From positions 1 to 64,000 of the forward strand of contig CAYRWR010000001.1 in assembly GCA_964428015.1 (NCBI GenBank): 64,000 nt of DNA, read 5' to 3'. Below the pieces are notes generated by a model. The model was not told the DNA's origin. It saw only the letters and a list, made by a program, of their open reading frames with translations, and did not search any database. How positions within the stretch are numbered: the first letter of the stretch is position 1; each line of letters starts with the position of its first letter. Below, one piece after another: positions 26,299-33,829 of the stretch. Origin of the DNA: CAYRWR01 sp964428015. GTDB taxonomy: Bacteria; Spirochaetota; Brevinematia; Brevinematales; CAYRWR01. The translations under genes were made by a program, and so were the position numbers.

Positions 26299-27276
26299 CT
26301 ATTTTATAAGTATGGTATCATAACCGATACCCTCCCGGTATTGAAAAGACCAGAATCCGAAAGATATCTGTCCGGGATTGTACAGGGGATACTGATAATC
26401 GGTACCGCTCATCTCAAAATACAGGCTGCAGCGGGCATTGGTCGGACTTAGGTTAGTGGACAATTCCGGGTTCACGTGATAATACCCCTCAATACTCCAA
26501 TGATTCACGCCATCATAGGTACCAAAATCATCATACAGTAAATTAAAATCAGTCCAGGTGTCCCCGTCTCCACTCATTCTTTTGATACCAAAATTGTGTT
26601 GGTTCCGTAGCAGAGTCAGTACACCAACTGGTTTAACTTCCGAAAAGGTAGTCACACGGTAGATATTATTGCTCAGTAATTCCACCCGGTTGGACCACAA
26701 GGTATGAGTAGTATTGCTCACTACAGTGATATGCAGAGTCCCCGCGGAAGCCGCCAGTTCCTGCAAACGGGTGTATATCAGCTGTTGCTCTCCGTTATAA
26801 TATCCCGGTGGAAGGATATTCGTGATTTTGATATCGAAATTGGAACACACCTCAGGAAATTTAACATATAAAGGGCCCATATTATAGGTATAAACCCGAT
26901 AGCCGGTATTATTCACGGTTATGGTGCCATTCTCAGTCGGGGAGGGGTAAATGTTCAAAGTGGATACGGCATCGGAAGGATAATCAAAAAACAGTATCTG
27001 TTCATCCTGTACTGTTTTGATATCCAGTGCATATTTGTATACGATATTCTGGATGCATTTATTCCAGGATTTATCGTCCGGCGCGCTGACGCCGGGGATA
27101 GAATAGCCGGTAGGGACAAACATCAGCCTGAGATCCAGATATGCTTCTCCACCCGTTACATTGGTCATATATAGATCCGACGGGAGATAAGGGACACCTA
27201 TGGCATAGGTGTCAAAATACCGGACCGAACAGGAAGTTAAAAAAAACACAGACAGAATTAATATTAATTTGCGCAT
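26299..27276 (-). CDS. Lipoprotein of unknown function
   Basis: 325 aa. The start at 27276 follows CGAGGTGGAA. Lipoprotein signal with Cys16 in 'FFLTSC'. The mature protein is rich in Tyr, Asn, Thr and Val and appears all-beta; no family recognised. A central segment '(L)HITVVSNTTHTLWSNRVEL' suggests Ig-like sandwiches. It is convergent with the GH13 gene and followed upstream by another lipoprotein, in the surface-protein region. Likely surface or periplasmic; function not inferable. Confidence 0.65.
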   Translation of the reverse strand: MRKLILILSVFFLTSCSVRYFDTYAIGVPYLPSDLYMTNVTGGEAYLDLRLMFVPTGYSIPGVSAPDDKSWNKCIQNIVYKYALDIKTVQDEQILFFDYPSDAVSTLNIYPSPTENGTITVNNTGYRVYTYNMGPLYVKFPEVCSNFDIKITNILPPGYYNGEQQLIYTRLQELAASAGTLHITVVSNTTHTLWSNRVELLSNNIYRVTTFSEVKPVGVLTLLRNQHNFGIKRMSGDGDTWTDFNLLYDDFGTYDGVNHWSIEGYYHVNPELSTNLSPTNARCSLYFEMSGTDYQYPLYNPGQISFGFWSFQYREGIGYDTILIK

Positions 27277-27422
27277 TTCCACCTCGTATAACATATACAT
27301 ATCAAATATTTTGATTTACTTGAACAAAGATAGCAAATTTATATTGCGGTGAAAAACAAATTTGGGTTAATGTATTGATATTTATTTTTTCTTAACATTC
27401 CCGATATTTCGACATACGCCCC

Positions 27423-28526
27423 TCATTCCCACACCCACACTGCCGCCCGGTTGGAAAGCACAAAAGCGGCATAAATTGTGCCCTGGCTGTCAGCGTCCAG
27501 AGAGCAGTAGCTCACCGGTACGGATGTAAAGCCGCGTGTACCCAGAGGTACCCACTGAGTGCTGTCCCATCGGTATACCGAGGCGGCATTGGCATAGTCA
27601 GGGTCAGAAAAGATCAGCAGGGGCTGGGAAAGTACCAGCAGATCCAGGTAATCCACACTGCCGGAAAAGACCAGGTCCTGGCCCAGCTGGTTCCAGGCGC
27701 TGCCCGACCAAGTATAGACCCGTATGTTGGTTGAATCCTCCACCTGGGCCACCACAGGCTGTCCGTTATAAAAATCCAGGTTGATATATCGCGACACACC
27801 GCTGTTGATAAGATAAGTCCCTACAAAATCCCAGGATACTCCGTTCCAGTGCCGGACCGAAGTGGAATGTGAGCTGTTGGTATAGCTCTCATAGGCCACA
27901 TAGGGGCTGCCGTTCAGCACCGCGATGTCATTAAAACCCACAGCCGCGGTGGTAAAACCCTGCCCTCCCAGGTAGGACCAGGTGTCCGAGTCAGGATGGT
28001 AGACCTTAACCGACATCTTGAAATTAGCAGATAGGTCACAATAGGCCTGCACAGGATGTATATTGGACAGGAGGGTCAGGCTGATGTACTGGGCACCCCC
28101 CGGACTTTGATTATTGGTACCAAAATAACTCCAGAACATCCCTCCCTGTTTCTGAACCATAGCCGGGCCAGGGCTGAAACCATCCCTGTAGGACAGATAG
28201 GCGGTATTGCTGGAGGAAAATTCCAGGTTTATAGACCCTGCCACATTAGATGAAACAGCCTGGCCGAAAGAGATCCAATTGGTACCGTCGAAACGCCGCA
28301 CGGAGAGGCTATTAGCCTGGCTTCCGTCCTGAAAAGCGACATAGATCTGGTCTTCATGGATACTTATTACGGTACCGGAGGCTGTATCAGGAGAGGCATA
28401 TTCCGTAGTGTAGCGTGCCCAGCTGCCTGCATAGGGCTGCGGGGAATTATCATCCGGCCCGGTCTGTGGGGCACAGGACAGCGTTAGGCTTAAAATAAAA
28501 ACAGGTAAAAAAATAATCTTCTTCAT
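27423..28526 (-). CDS. Beta-propeller-like lipoprotein
   Basis: 367 aa; ATG behind GGGGGCGG. Signal peptide with Cys18 in 'SLTLSC' (relaxed lipobox). The mature part has five to seven repeats of about 45-50 residues with the pattern 'SVRRFDGTNWISFG', 'SVRHWNGVSWDFVG', 'RVYTWSGSAWNQLG', 'SVYRWDSTQWVPLG', each before a hydrophobic strand, which fits a beta-propeller. No enzymatic motif. Own candidate promoter upstream. Probably a surface protein of unknown ligand. Confidence 0.75.
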   Translation of the reverse strand: MKKIIFLPVFILSLTLSCAPQTGPDDNSPQPYAGSWARYTTEYASPDTASGTVISIHEDQIYVAFQDGSQANSLSVRRFDGTNWISFGQAVSSNVAGSINLEFSSSNTAYLSYRDGFSPGPAMVQKQGGMFWSYFGTNNQSPGGAQYISLTLLSNIHPVQAYCDLSANFKMSVKVYHPDSDTWSYLGGQGFTTAAVGFNDIAVLNGSPYVAYESYTNSSHSTSVRHWNGVSWDFVGTYLINSGVSRYINLDFYNGQPVVAQVEDSTNIRVYTWSGSAWNQLGQDLVFSGSVDYLDLLVLSQPLLIFSDPDYANAASVYRWDSTQWVPLGTRGFTSVPVSYCSLDADSQGTIYAAFVLSNRAAVWVWE

Positions 28527-28548
28527 GACCGCCCCCTGAATAAAATAT

Positions 28549-28577
28549 ATTCTAAATGTTTTTCTTTGTATTTTCAA
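28549..28577 (-). promoter_or_regulatory. Candidate promoter of the propeller lipoprotein gene
   Basis: Minus strand TTGAAA (28577-28572), 17 nt, TAGAAT (28554-28549). Confidence 0.5.
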
Positions 28578-28589
28578 GACGGCAGCAGC

Positions 28590-29183
28590 TTATACCTTTT
28601 CCAGAGACAGAAAGTGAAAATCCACTGCGCCCTCACCCTCTCCCGGACAGGCGGCATAGATACCTGCCTGAATATCCCTGTCGGAGAGCCATCCCGGCAT
28701 ATGACAGATCCGGGCCGTCGGCCATTCCCCTTCCCCCAGGCAGTAGCGCAGGACCAGGTCTCCCCCCCTGCACTCCATGCTGAGCTCCAGACTCTGACCG
28801 TTAAAGACCAGGTCCCGGTAGGCCCAGTCTGACCAGCCGTTGGTTGTCACTACGGAGCCCATGTGAGACAAGCCGTCCGGATTATATTCCAGGGACAGTT
28901 TGACCCATTCCTGGTCAGAAATCCGTATACACAGGCCAGCCTGGTCATAGAGGTGAAATGGTCTGAGTTTTAAAGTACACCGAATATTAAAATCACCTCG
29001 GATCAGGCTGTAAAAAAAAGGGGCATTGTCCGCGCAATAACCATTGTAATGAGTTTTCTGCCAAAAGTCTGTCTTTTCCCCGGGACTCATTGTGAGGATA
29101 GCCTGGTCCGGGAGGTGCTGAGTAGCCTGAGGAATATTGTACCATTCCCAAGCCTGGAGAGATGTGCTGAGTAAATTCGACAA
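28590..29183 (-). CDS. DUF1349-like concanavalin-fold protein
   Basis: 197 aa from a TTG at 29183 that lies 6 nt after AGGAGG. A longer reading would run back through the tRNA-Ser gene and its terminator, so it is rejected. The sequence resembles DUF1349/YesU-like jelly-roll proteins: 'TDFWQKTHYNGYCADNAPFF', 'DQAGLCIRISDQEWVKLSLE', 'VVTTNGWSDWA', 'IQAGIYAACPGEG'. The family has a concanavalin-like fold and is often linked to carbohydrates, but biochemical function is unknown. No signal peptide, so probably cytoplasmic. Confidence 0.75.
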   Translation of the reverse strand: MSNLLSTSLQAWEWYNIPQATQHLPDQAILTMSPGEKTDFWQKTHYNGYCADNAPFFYSLIRGDFNIRCTLKLRPFHLYDQAGLCIRISDQEWVKLSLEYNPDGLSHMGSVVTTNGWSDWAYRDLVFNGQSLELSMECRGGDLVLRYCLGEGEWPTARICHMPGWLSDRDIQAGIYAACPGEGEGAVDFHFLSLEKV

Positions 29184-29197
29184 AAGAAGCCTCCTGT

Positions 29198-29231
29198 AAA
29201 AAAAAAGCAGGCGGTATATCACCCACCTGCT
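29198..29231 (-). terminator. Terminator of tRNA-Ser
   Basis: Minus strand: AGCAGGTGG (29231-29223), 8-nt loop, CCGCCTGCT (29214-29206), then nine T. It lies 6 bp after the tRNA and 15 bp before the DUF1349-like start. Confidence 0.85.
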
Positions 29232-29237
29232 GTTTCC

Positions 29238-29322
<85 letters not shown>

Positions 29323-29339
29323 CTTTGTTTAGAGGAATA

Positions 29340-29391
29340 ATTTTATACCAAAACCTTCATTATTGCAAATAATAGTATTTTTGGTTAAAAT
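29340..29391. promoter_or_regulatory. Divergent promoters of tRNA-Ser and the DMT transporter sharing one -35 hexamer
   Basis: The palindromic hexamer TTGCAA (29363-29368) lies exactly 17 nt from TAAAAT on the minus strand (29345-29340, towards the tRNA) and 17 nt from TAAAAT on the plus strand (29386-29391, towards the transporter). Both half-promoters are complete only if they share this -35 box. Confidence 0.65.
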
Positions 29392-29414
29392 AAGTCTGCT
29401 TTCAGGAGGCTGAC

Positions 29415-30221
29415 ATGCAAAACACCCTATTAGCCGCGATTCTGGCTTTTTTAGGCTCTTCTATGATCAATATCGGACAGGCTGTGCAAAAAATCGGCCT
29501 GGGCATAGACAAGACACTTAAGGTCAAGCGTGCCCTGGTGTGGGGCGGAGGGACAGTGTCCATCATGCTGTCGACCTTTGTGACCCTTTATGCCATTTCC
29601 TTTAGTTCCGCTTCTCTGGTGGGTGCCATGGCTGGCACCGGTCTGGCCAGCCTGACTCTTTTCAGTATTTTTGTAATGAAGGAAAAAGTAGGCCTGAAAG
29701 AAATACTGGGTATTATCATCGTTCTGGCCGGTGCCATTTTCATCGGCGGTTTTGCCGGCCCCCAGAGGGAAACCGTCATTCTGTTTGACAGGCTATATCT
29801 TTTCAGTGCGGTACTGATAGCCCTGTATGTATTGCTTATTCTGCTCCTGCGCCAAAAAACCAGCCTGCTGGGATTGCTGATTGGCGGTCTGGGCGGCGTT
29901 TTCGGAGGATTGACCACTCTGTTCCAGAGAGTCCATACCTGGCAGATCCAGACTCTGCATCAGAATTTCTTTGCCAATCCTTTTCTGTATATCTGGGTGA
30001 TCTGTGCGGTACTGTCTTTTGTGGTACTGCAGTTTGCATACCAGAGGGACAAAGCCATTCGTATCATCCCGGTATTTTCCTCTCATTTTATCATACTGCC
30101 GGTGCTGGGAGGGGTCCTGTGTTTTAATGAATCCATGGCTGCTCTTCAATGGCTGGGTGTGGGATTGATCCTGGCTGGAGTACTGGCTATTACTCTGCAG
30201 GGCAAGTCCGAAAATAATTAA
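29415..30221 (+). CDS. Drug/metabolite-type transporter (EamA or NIPA-like)
   Basis: 268 aa with eight to nine predicted membrane helices arranged as two related halves. 'LYAISFSSASLVGAMAGTG' followed by 'LKEILGIIIVLAGAIFIGG' and the C-terminal 'AALQWLGVGLILAGVLAIT' are typical of the DMT superfamily with E-x-L/W-G-x-x-x-I/L-x-x-G endings. NIPA-type members move magnesium, EamA members move metabolites; the substrate is unknown. ATG after AGGAGG, divergent from tRNA-Ser. Confidence 0.8.
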   Translation: MQNTLLAAILAFLGSSMINIGQAVQKIGLGIDKTLKVKRALVWGGGTVSIMLSTFVTLYAISFSSASLVGAMAGTGLASLTLFSIFVMKEKVGLKEILGIIIVLAGAIFIGGFAGPQRETVILFDRLYLFSAVLIALYVLLILLLRQKTSLLGLLIGGLGGVFGGLTTLFQRVHTWQIQTLHQNFFANPFLYIWVICAVLSFVVLQFAYQRDKAIRIIPVFSSHFIILPVLGGVLCFNESMAALQWLGVGLILAGVLAITLQGKSENN

Positions 30222-30278
30222 AATATACTCTTCCATTTTTTTAAATGATGGGTTACAATAAATTGAGGATAAATAAAG

Positions 30279-30530
30279 ATGCCTAAAAATAACCATAAAA
30301 ATCATTTTGAAGATGATATGAAAAGACTGGAGGAAGTTGTCTCCCAGCTGGAAATCGGCATTGGAATAGAAGAAGCAATCAAGCTGTATGAAGAGGGCAT
30401 GGGACTCACCAAGAATCTGGAACAGCGTCTCCAGGATATCGAAAGAAAAGTCTACCAGGTTAAGAACATAGAAAAAGTCGACAAGGGCGAGGATGAAAAG
30501 CTGGAAATGGATCTGTTCAGCCAGGGGTAG
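30279..30530 (+). CDS. xseB: Exodeoxyribonuclease VII small subunit
   Basis: 83 aa. The family core 'FEDDMKRLEEVVSQLE' followed by 'EEAIKLYEEGMGL' and 'CQ/EQRLQDIERKV' is clear; it forms a helical hairpin that binds XseA. The two-subunit enzyme digests single-stranded DNA from both ends. xseA is not in the window. It is followed 2 bp later by the STAS gene. Confidence 0.9.
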   Translation: MPKNNHKNHFEDDMKRLEEVVSQLEIGIGIEEAIKLYEEGMGLTKNLEQRLQDIERKVYQVKNIEKVDKGEDEKLEMDLFSQG

Positions 30531-30532
30531 AA

Positions 30533-30883
30533 ATGTTAAAGCATACAATAGAACAAATCAATGACATCAGGGTCATCCGGCTGGAGGGCCAGGTCTCAGT
30601 AATGGAAAGGCATCCTCTCAAGGATATCCTGGAGAAGGAAGAACAGACCAAAGAACATAAATATATACTGGATCTTTCCCATGTGTTTTACATTGATTCT
30701 TATGGAATAGGATTCATACAAAATCTGGTGATTGCTCAACACAGCAGCCGTAAGCTTATCATAGTGAGCAGCAAAGAATATATTAATTATGTGATACGTT
30801 TTAATAAAATTCATAAACTCATAAATGTATTTTTTATGGACAGCATTGAAACTGCTGTGGAAAAATTCCGTCAATTGGCATAG
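30533..30883 (+). CDS. STAS-domain protein (anti-sigma factor antagonist-like)
   Basis: 116 aa, one STAS domain: 'IRVIRLEGQVSVMERHPLKD', then 'YILDLSHVFYIDSYGIGFI', where the phosphorylatable serine of SpoIIAA-like proteins sits in 'IDSYG' (Ser retained, usual next Ser/Thr replaced by Tyr), and 'LIIVSSKEYINYVIRFNKIHKLINVF'. It may be part of a partner-switching pathway; no anti-sigma kinase or phosphatase is encoded nearby. It sits between xseB and a PilZ gene on one strand. Confidence 0.85.
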   Translation: MLKHTIEQINDIRVIRLEGQVSVMERHPLKDILEKEEQTKEHKYILDLSHVFYIDSYGIGFIQNLVIAQHSSRKLIIVSSKEYINYVIRFNKIHKLINVFFMDSIETAVEKFRQLA

Positions 30884-30911
30884 AGTCCGGTATCTCAGTA
30901 GGGAGGGGTAA

Positions 30912-30983
30912 ATGAATTCAAATCCGCAAACCGAATCGTGTGACAAAGTAGAAGCTCAGTATAAAGGAAAGAAAAATGGGTGA
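30912..30983 (+). CDS. Possible 23-residue leader or small protein upstream of PilZ
   Basis: ATG at 30912 lies 6 nt behind GGGAGGGG, stronger than the site of the PilZ gene itself. The frame encodes 23 residues, polar and with one Cys, and stops at 30981-30983, 8 bp inside the PilZ coding start (ATG at 30976) in another frame. This geometry suggests translational coupling. It is too short to judge by composition, and could be fortuitous. Confidence 0.4.
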   Translation: MNSNPQTESCDKVEAQYKGKKNG

Positions 30984-31338
30984 AAGAGAAGAAGGTCAAG
31001 GCCTGCGCCTGACGCGTATTGATGTCAAGATTCCCGCCACCTATACTCTCAAAGGACAACAGTCTGAAGGTTTGATCATCAATATCTCCAGTGGTGGTAT
31101 AGCCATGGAAGTCCGGCAGATTTTCCTGATCGGGGATATTCTCCGTCTGCAGTTTAAGCTGCCCGGGAATAAAGTCCAGCCGGAAGTCGATTTTTGGGGT
31201 ATAGTAAAAAATGTGCAGCATGGCCAGATCGGTATCCAGTTTGAAGAGCTGTCCCACGAAATGGGGCAGTTATTGGAAGAATACGTAAACGATATGTTAC
31301 GTTCCCGAGGCCTGACTCAGAGAGAATCCTACCATTAA
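30976..31338 (+). CDS. PilZ-domain protein
   Basis: 120 aa. PilZ fold with 'RLTRIDVKIPATY' at the start and the D/N-x-S-x-x-G motif as 'NISSGGIAME'. The arginine pair needed for cyclic-di-GMP is present as R-L-T-R rather than the standard R-x-x-x-R, so binding is plausible but not certain. The C-terminal 25 residues form a helix rich in Glu and Arg. Such proteins link cyclic-di-GMP to motility or surface behaviour. Terminator directly after the stop. Confidence 0.82.
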   Translation: MGEREEGQGLRLTRIDVKIPATYTLKGQQSEGLIINISSGGIAMEVRQIFLIGDILRLQFKLPGNKVQPEVDFWGIVKNVQHGQIGIQFEELSHEMGQLLEEYVNDMLRSRGLTQRESYH

Positions 31339-31339
31339 A

Positions 31340-31369
31340 AAAAAGCTCCGCTTTTCAGCGGAGCTTTTT
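31340..31369. terminator. Bidirectional terminator between pilZ and bactofilin
   Basis: AAAAAGCTCCGC (31340-31351), 6-nt loop, GCGGAGCTTTTT (31358-31369), with T runs on both strands. It serves both converging genes. Confidence 0.92.
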
Positions 31370-31371
31370 TT

Positions 31372-31827
31372 TTATCTGTTTTGGTTGTTGTGCTGCTGCT
31401 GTTGCTGCTGCTGGGACTGTTGTGGTGCAGATTGAGTAGAAGCAGTGGATTGGTGGGAATGATCGCCACCCTGCTTTTTGGTCATGGTACATTTTCCGGT
31501 ATAGCTACAGCCTGATTCGATGATCAGATCAGGAGTCTCAATATCACCATTGAGTCTGGCATTATCATGCAGTTCCAGCATCTCCAGAGCGGTGACATTA
31601 CCATTGATCTGTCCGAAATTGGTGATTACACCCGCTTTGATAGTGGCATTTACCACAGCCTTGTGTCCGATGATGAGGTGTCCGGTAGCATCGATATCGC
31701 CTTCAAATTTCCCCTTAATCATCAGCGACTTGGAAAACCGCATAGTACCGGAAAAATTAATATCTTCGGCTAATACGGTATCTACCACACTTTCATCAAA
31801 TTCAGTCGTCATTTCTTTTTTAGCCAT
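31372..31827 (-). CDS. Bactofilin
   Basis: 151 aa. The central domain, about 20-115, is the right-handed beta-helix typical of bactofilins: a regular series of short strands such as 'GTMRFSKSLMIKGKFEGDI', 'GHLIIGHKAVVNATIKAG', 'INGNVTALEMLELHDNARL'. Bactofilins polymerise without nucleotide and act as scaffolds for cell shape or wall enzymes. The last 35 residues are disordered and very rich in Gln, encoded by CAG/CAA tracts that could be length-variable. Own promoter with TTGACA. Confidence 0.93.
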   Translation of the reverse strand: MAKKEMTTEFDESVVDTVLAEDINFSGTMRFSKSLMIKGKFEGDIDATGHLIIGHKAVVNATIKAGVITNFGQINGNVTALEMLELHDNARLNGDIETPDLIIESGCSYTGKCTMTKKQGGDHSHQSTASTQSAPQQSQQQQQQQHNNQNR

Positions 31828-31855
31828 TTATTTCCCCTTGTAATGATTAGATGAT

Positions 31856-31884
31856 ATTATCCCTGAAAAGGCAGGTTTTGTCAA
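31856..31884 (-). promoter_or_regulatory. Promoter of bactofilin
   Basis: Minus strand TTGACA (31884-31879), 17 nt, GATAAT (31861-31856), 29 bp before the ATG. Confidence 0.75.
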
Positions 31885-31909
31885 ATTAGTCGCACTGTGC
31901 CCATGCGGA

Positions 31910-31938
31910 TTGCATTTTCCGGCAGACTGCCCTATAAT
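31910..31938 (+). promoter_or_regulatory. Promoter of the TraB lipoprotein-hslR operon
   Basis: TTGCAT (31910-31915), 17 nt, TATAAT (31933-31938). Start of transcription about 31945 supports translation from 31960, not from an earlier in-frame ATG. Confidence 0.75.
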
Positions 31939-31959
31939 ATCGGCATACAGGAGGACATC

Positions 31960-32838
31960 ATGAGAGTATCAGGGCTGTTTGTCATCACACTACTGCTTAG
32001 CTTATCTGCCTGCCAGGTTCCAGTACGTGATTCCACTCAGCCTATCTGCCTATGGGTAGCCAAAGGTTATTCCAATACCGTTTATCTGCTGGGCAGTATC
32101 CACGTAGGCAGTCCTGCCATGTATCCTCTACCCCAGCCCATGATGGACGCGTTTGAGCACAGCCCCAACCTGGTGGTTGAATTAAATATCCTGAATGTAG
32201 ACCGTAAAGAAATTCTCAAGTCTGCCTTTTATCCCTTGGGCCAGAATCTGAAAAAAGACCTGCCCCCTGCACTGTACCGACAGGTCTTAGACAAAATCAA
32301 ACCCTACCATCTCACCCCGCTTATGATTAACCGGATGCGGCCCTGGATGGTGGGTATGACACTGGAGGGCCTGGCCCTCAATGACAGTGGATTTGATAAT
32401 TCTCTGGGAATAGATTATCACTTTCTGAGCCTGGCCGAAGATAAAAATATCATCGAACTGGAAACTGTGGATGAACAGATGTCTGTATTTAATACTTTGA
32501 GTAAAAAAGAACAGATCGCCTATCTGAAATCTTCTCTGCAGGAGCCAGTTTCCAAGAAAAAACTCTTGAACCAGCTGATCCAGGCCTGGAATGAAGGAAA
32601 TACCGCTCTCATAGCTCGTTTTTATAACCCGCGTAGTATGAAAGACAATCCTCAGCTCTATGATAATCTGCTTGTCAGCCGCAATAGCCGTATGGCAGAC
32701 AAAATCCGTGAATTCCTGAATGGATCGGAAGATTACCTGGTCATCGTGGGGGTAGCCCATTTTTCAGGGCCGGGAAGCGTCATCGATATCCTGAGCCGGG
32801 AGGGCTATGACATCCAGCAGGTGAGAATACAGCCATGA
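31960..32838 (+). CDS. TraB/GumN-family lipoprotein
   Basis: 292 aa from the ATG behind AGGAGG. Canonical lipobox 'LSAC' (Cys18). The TraB fold shows '(V)YLLGSIHVGSPAMYPL' near the start with the conserved G-x-x-H, 'LVVELNI' and the late 'VIVGVAHFSGPGSVIDIL' with the second G-x-x-H. These Tiki/TraB-like proteins are proposed metalloproteases or metal-binding proteins acting on exported substrates; activity is unproven for most. Overlaps hslR by 4 bp. Confidence 0.88.
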   Translation: MRVSGLFVITLLLSLSACQVPVRDSTQPICLWVAKGYSNTVYLLGSIHVGSPAMYPLPQPMMDAFEHSPNLVVELNILNVDRKEILKSAFYPLGQNLKKDLPPALYRQVLDKIKPYHLTPLMINRMRPWMVGMTLEGLALNDSGFDNSLGIDYHFLSLAEDKNIIELETVDEQMSVFNTLSKKEQIAYLKSSLQEPVSKKKLLNQLIQAWNEGNTALIARFYNPRSMKDNPQLYDNLLVSRNSRMADKIREFLNGSEDYLVIVGVAHFSGPGSVIDILSREGYDIQQVRIQP

Positions 32839-33236
32839 ACTCCACCGAAAAAATCCGCATAGATAAATGGCTCAAAGTCGCCCGGTTTTATAAGCAGCGC
32901 AGCGCGGCAGCTGACGCGGTGGAAAACGGCTGGATAAAACTCAATGAAGAACGTGTCCGCCCCAGTAAACTGATCGGCATCGGAGACCAGCTCCTTATCC
33001 GCATGGGCAGTGACTACCGTAAATGCACCGTTCTGGGTATCACCCACCGCTCCCTGCCGGCCTCCGAGGCACGCAAGCTCTACGACCTGGAAGGTCCTAC
33101 TCTCCCCGATACCCCCATGGCAGATTTTCTGGAAATATGGCAGGCTCAGGACAAGGAAAATCAGAAACTGTGGCGGGAAAAACCGGACAAAAAACAGCGC
33201 CGTGAAATCAACCGGCAAAAGTATGGGGAAAATTAA
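32835..33236 (+). CDS. hslR: S4-domain RNA-binding protein HslR (Hsp15-like)
   Basis: 133 aa. S4 domain at about 6-60: 'IRIDKWLKVARFYKQRSAA', 'GWIKLNEERVRPSKLIGIGD'. The C-terminal third is very basic ('KPDKKQRREINRQKYG'), as in Hsp15, which rescues blocked 50S subunits carrying nascent chains. Translationally coupled to the TraB lipoprotein gene by ATGA. No clear hairpin terminator follows. Confidence 0.85.
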   Translation: MNSTEKIRIDKWLKVARFYKQRSAAADAVENGWIKLNEERVRPSKLIGIGDQLLIRMGSDYRKCTVLGITHRSLPASEARKLYDLEGPTLPDTPMADFLEIWQAQDKENQKLWREKPDKKQRREINRQKYGEN

Positions 33237-33801
33237 CCTCTCTTTTTTTTGTGCCAGGGAACCGTTATTACCTGATTATGCCGTGCTTGAGCCCTCTTGA
33301 CATTCCCGGTATTCCTGGAGTGGCGGCGTCCTGAGGGCCGCGGGGAGATACCCCACAGTATAGCGGGGTGGCGGTTTTACCCTCTCACAGGATAGGCTGG
33401 ATAGACCTGGCCGAGCACTGTAGAGCCCCATGCGTCATACCGAGCCTGTAGCGGTGCCGTTTTGTTAACGCTCCGCGGAACCCTAAGTTTTCAAAAAAAA
33501 TCTCGTCCATAATGAGATAACCCATGAGCCTTTTTCATTCAGTAATTAGATGCCGCTCTATAGTCACCCTGAGTGAAACGAAGGGTCTCACTGGCATTTG
33601 AGGATTGTGTAGATTCATTTTCTACCATTGAATAAAGAAGATTCTAAGCCTCGGAGTGGACATGTTTACTTAGCACCAGCGCTATCTTTCAGAATCACAA
33701 TCTGAATATAATCAGGGCTGATGAATAGAATGGATAATTAATGGATATTCAATGAACGGCAGGCAGGCTTCCTTTTGTTTGCAGTTTCCCTCTTTAAATA
33801 C
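33237..33801. other. Intergenic region with degraded dispersed repeats
   Basis: 565 bp without a believable gene. The first half is GC-rich and hairpin-prone (GGGG-agata-CCCC near 33341-33353). At 33563-33590 a segment reading GTCACCCTGAGTG, then AAACGAAGGGTCTCA, resembles the widespread 'GTCATnCTGAGCnnAGCGAAnnATCT' dispersed repeats of many genomes and is framed by ATGCC (33550-33554) and GGCAT (33593-33597). A similar start, GTCATACCGAGC, occurs at 33434-33445. I see no promoter-gene arrangement here. Confidence 0.5.
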
Positions 33802-33828
33802 AAAAGGCGTCCGATCCGGACGCCTTTT
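33802..33828. terminator. Terminator of the sulfonolipid/cys operon
   Basis: AAAAGGCGTCCG (33802-33813), 3-nt loop, CGGACGCCTTTT (33817-33828). T runs on both strands; it lies just beyond the cysH stop on the minus strand. Confidence 0.88.
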
Positions 33829-33829
33829 C

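Noticed and set aside
31897..31959. Earlier ATG for the TraB lipoprotein
   Set aside because: It lies upstream of the promoter -10 and would spoil the signal peptide; ATG at 31960 follows AGGAGG.
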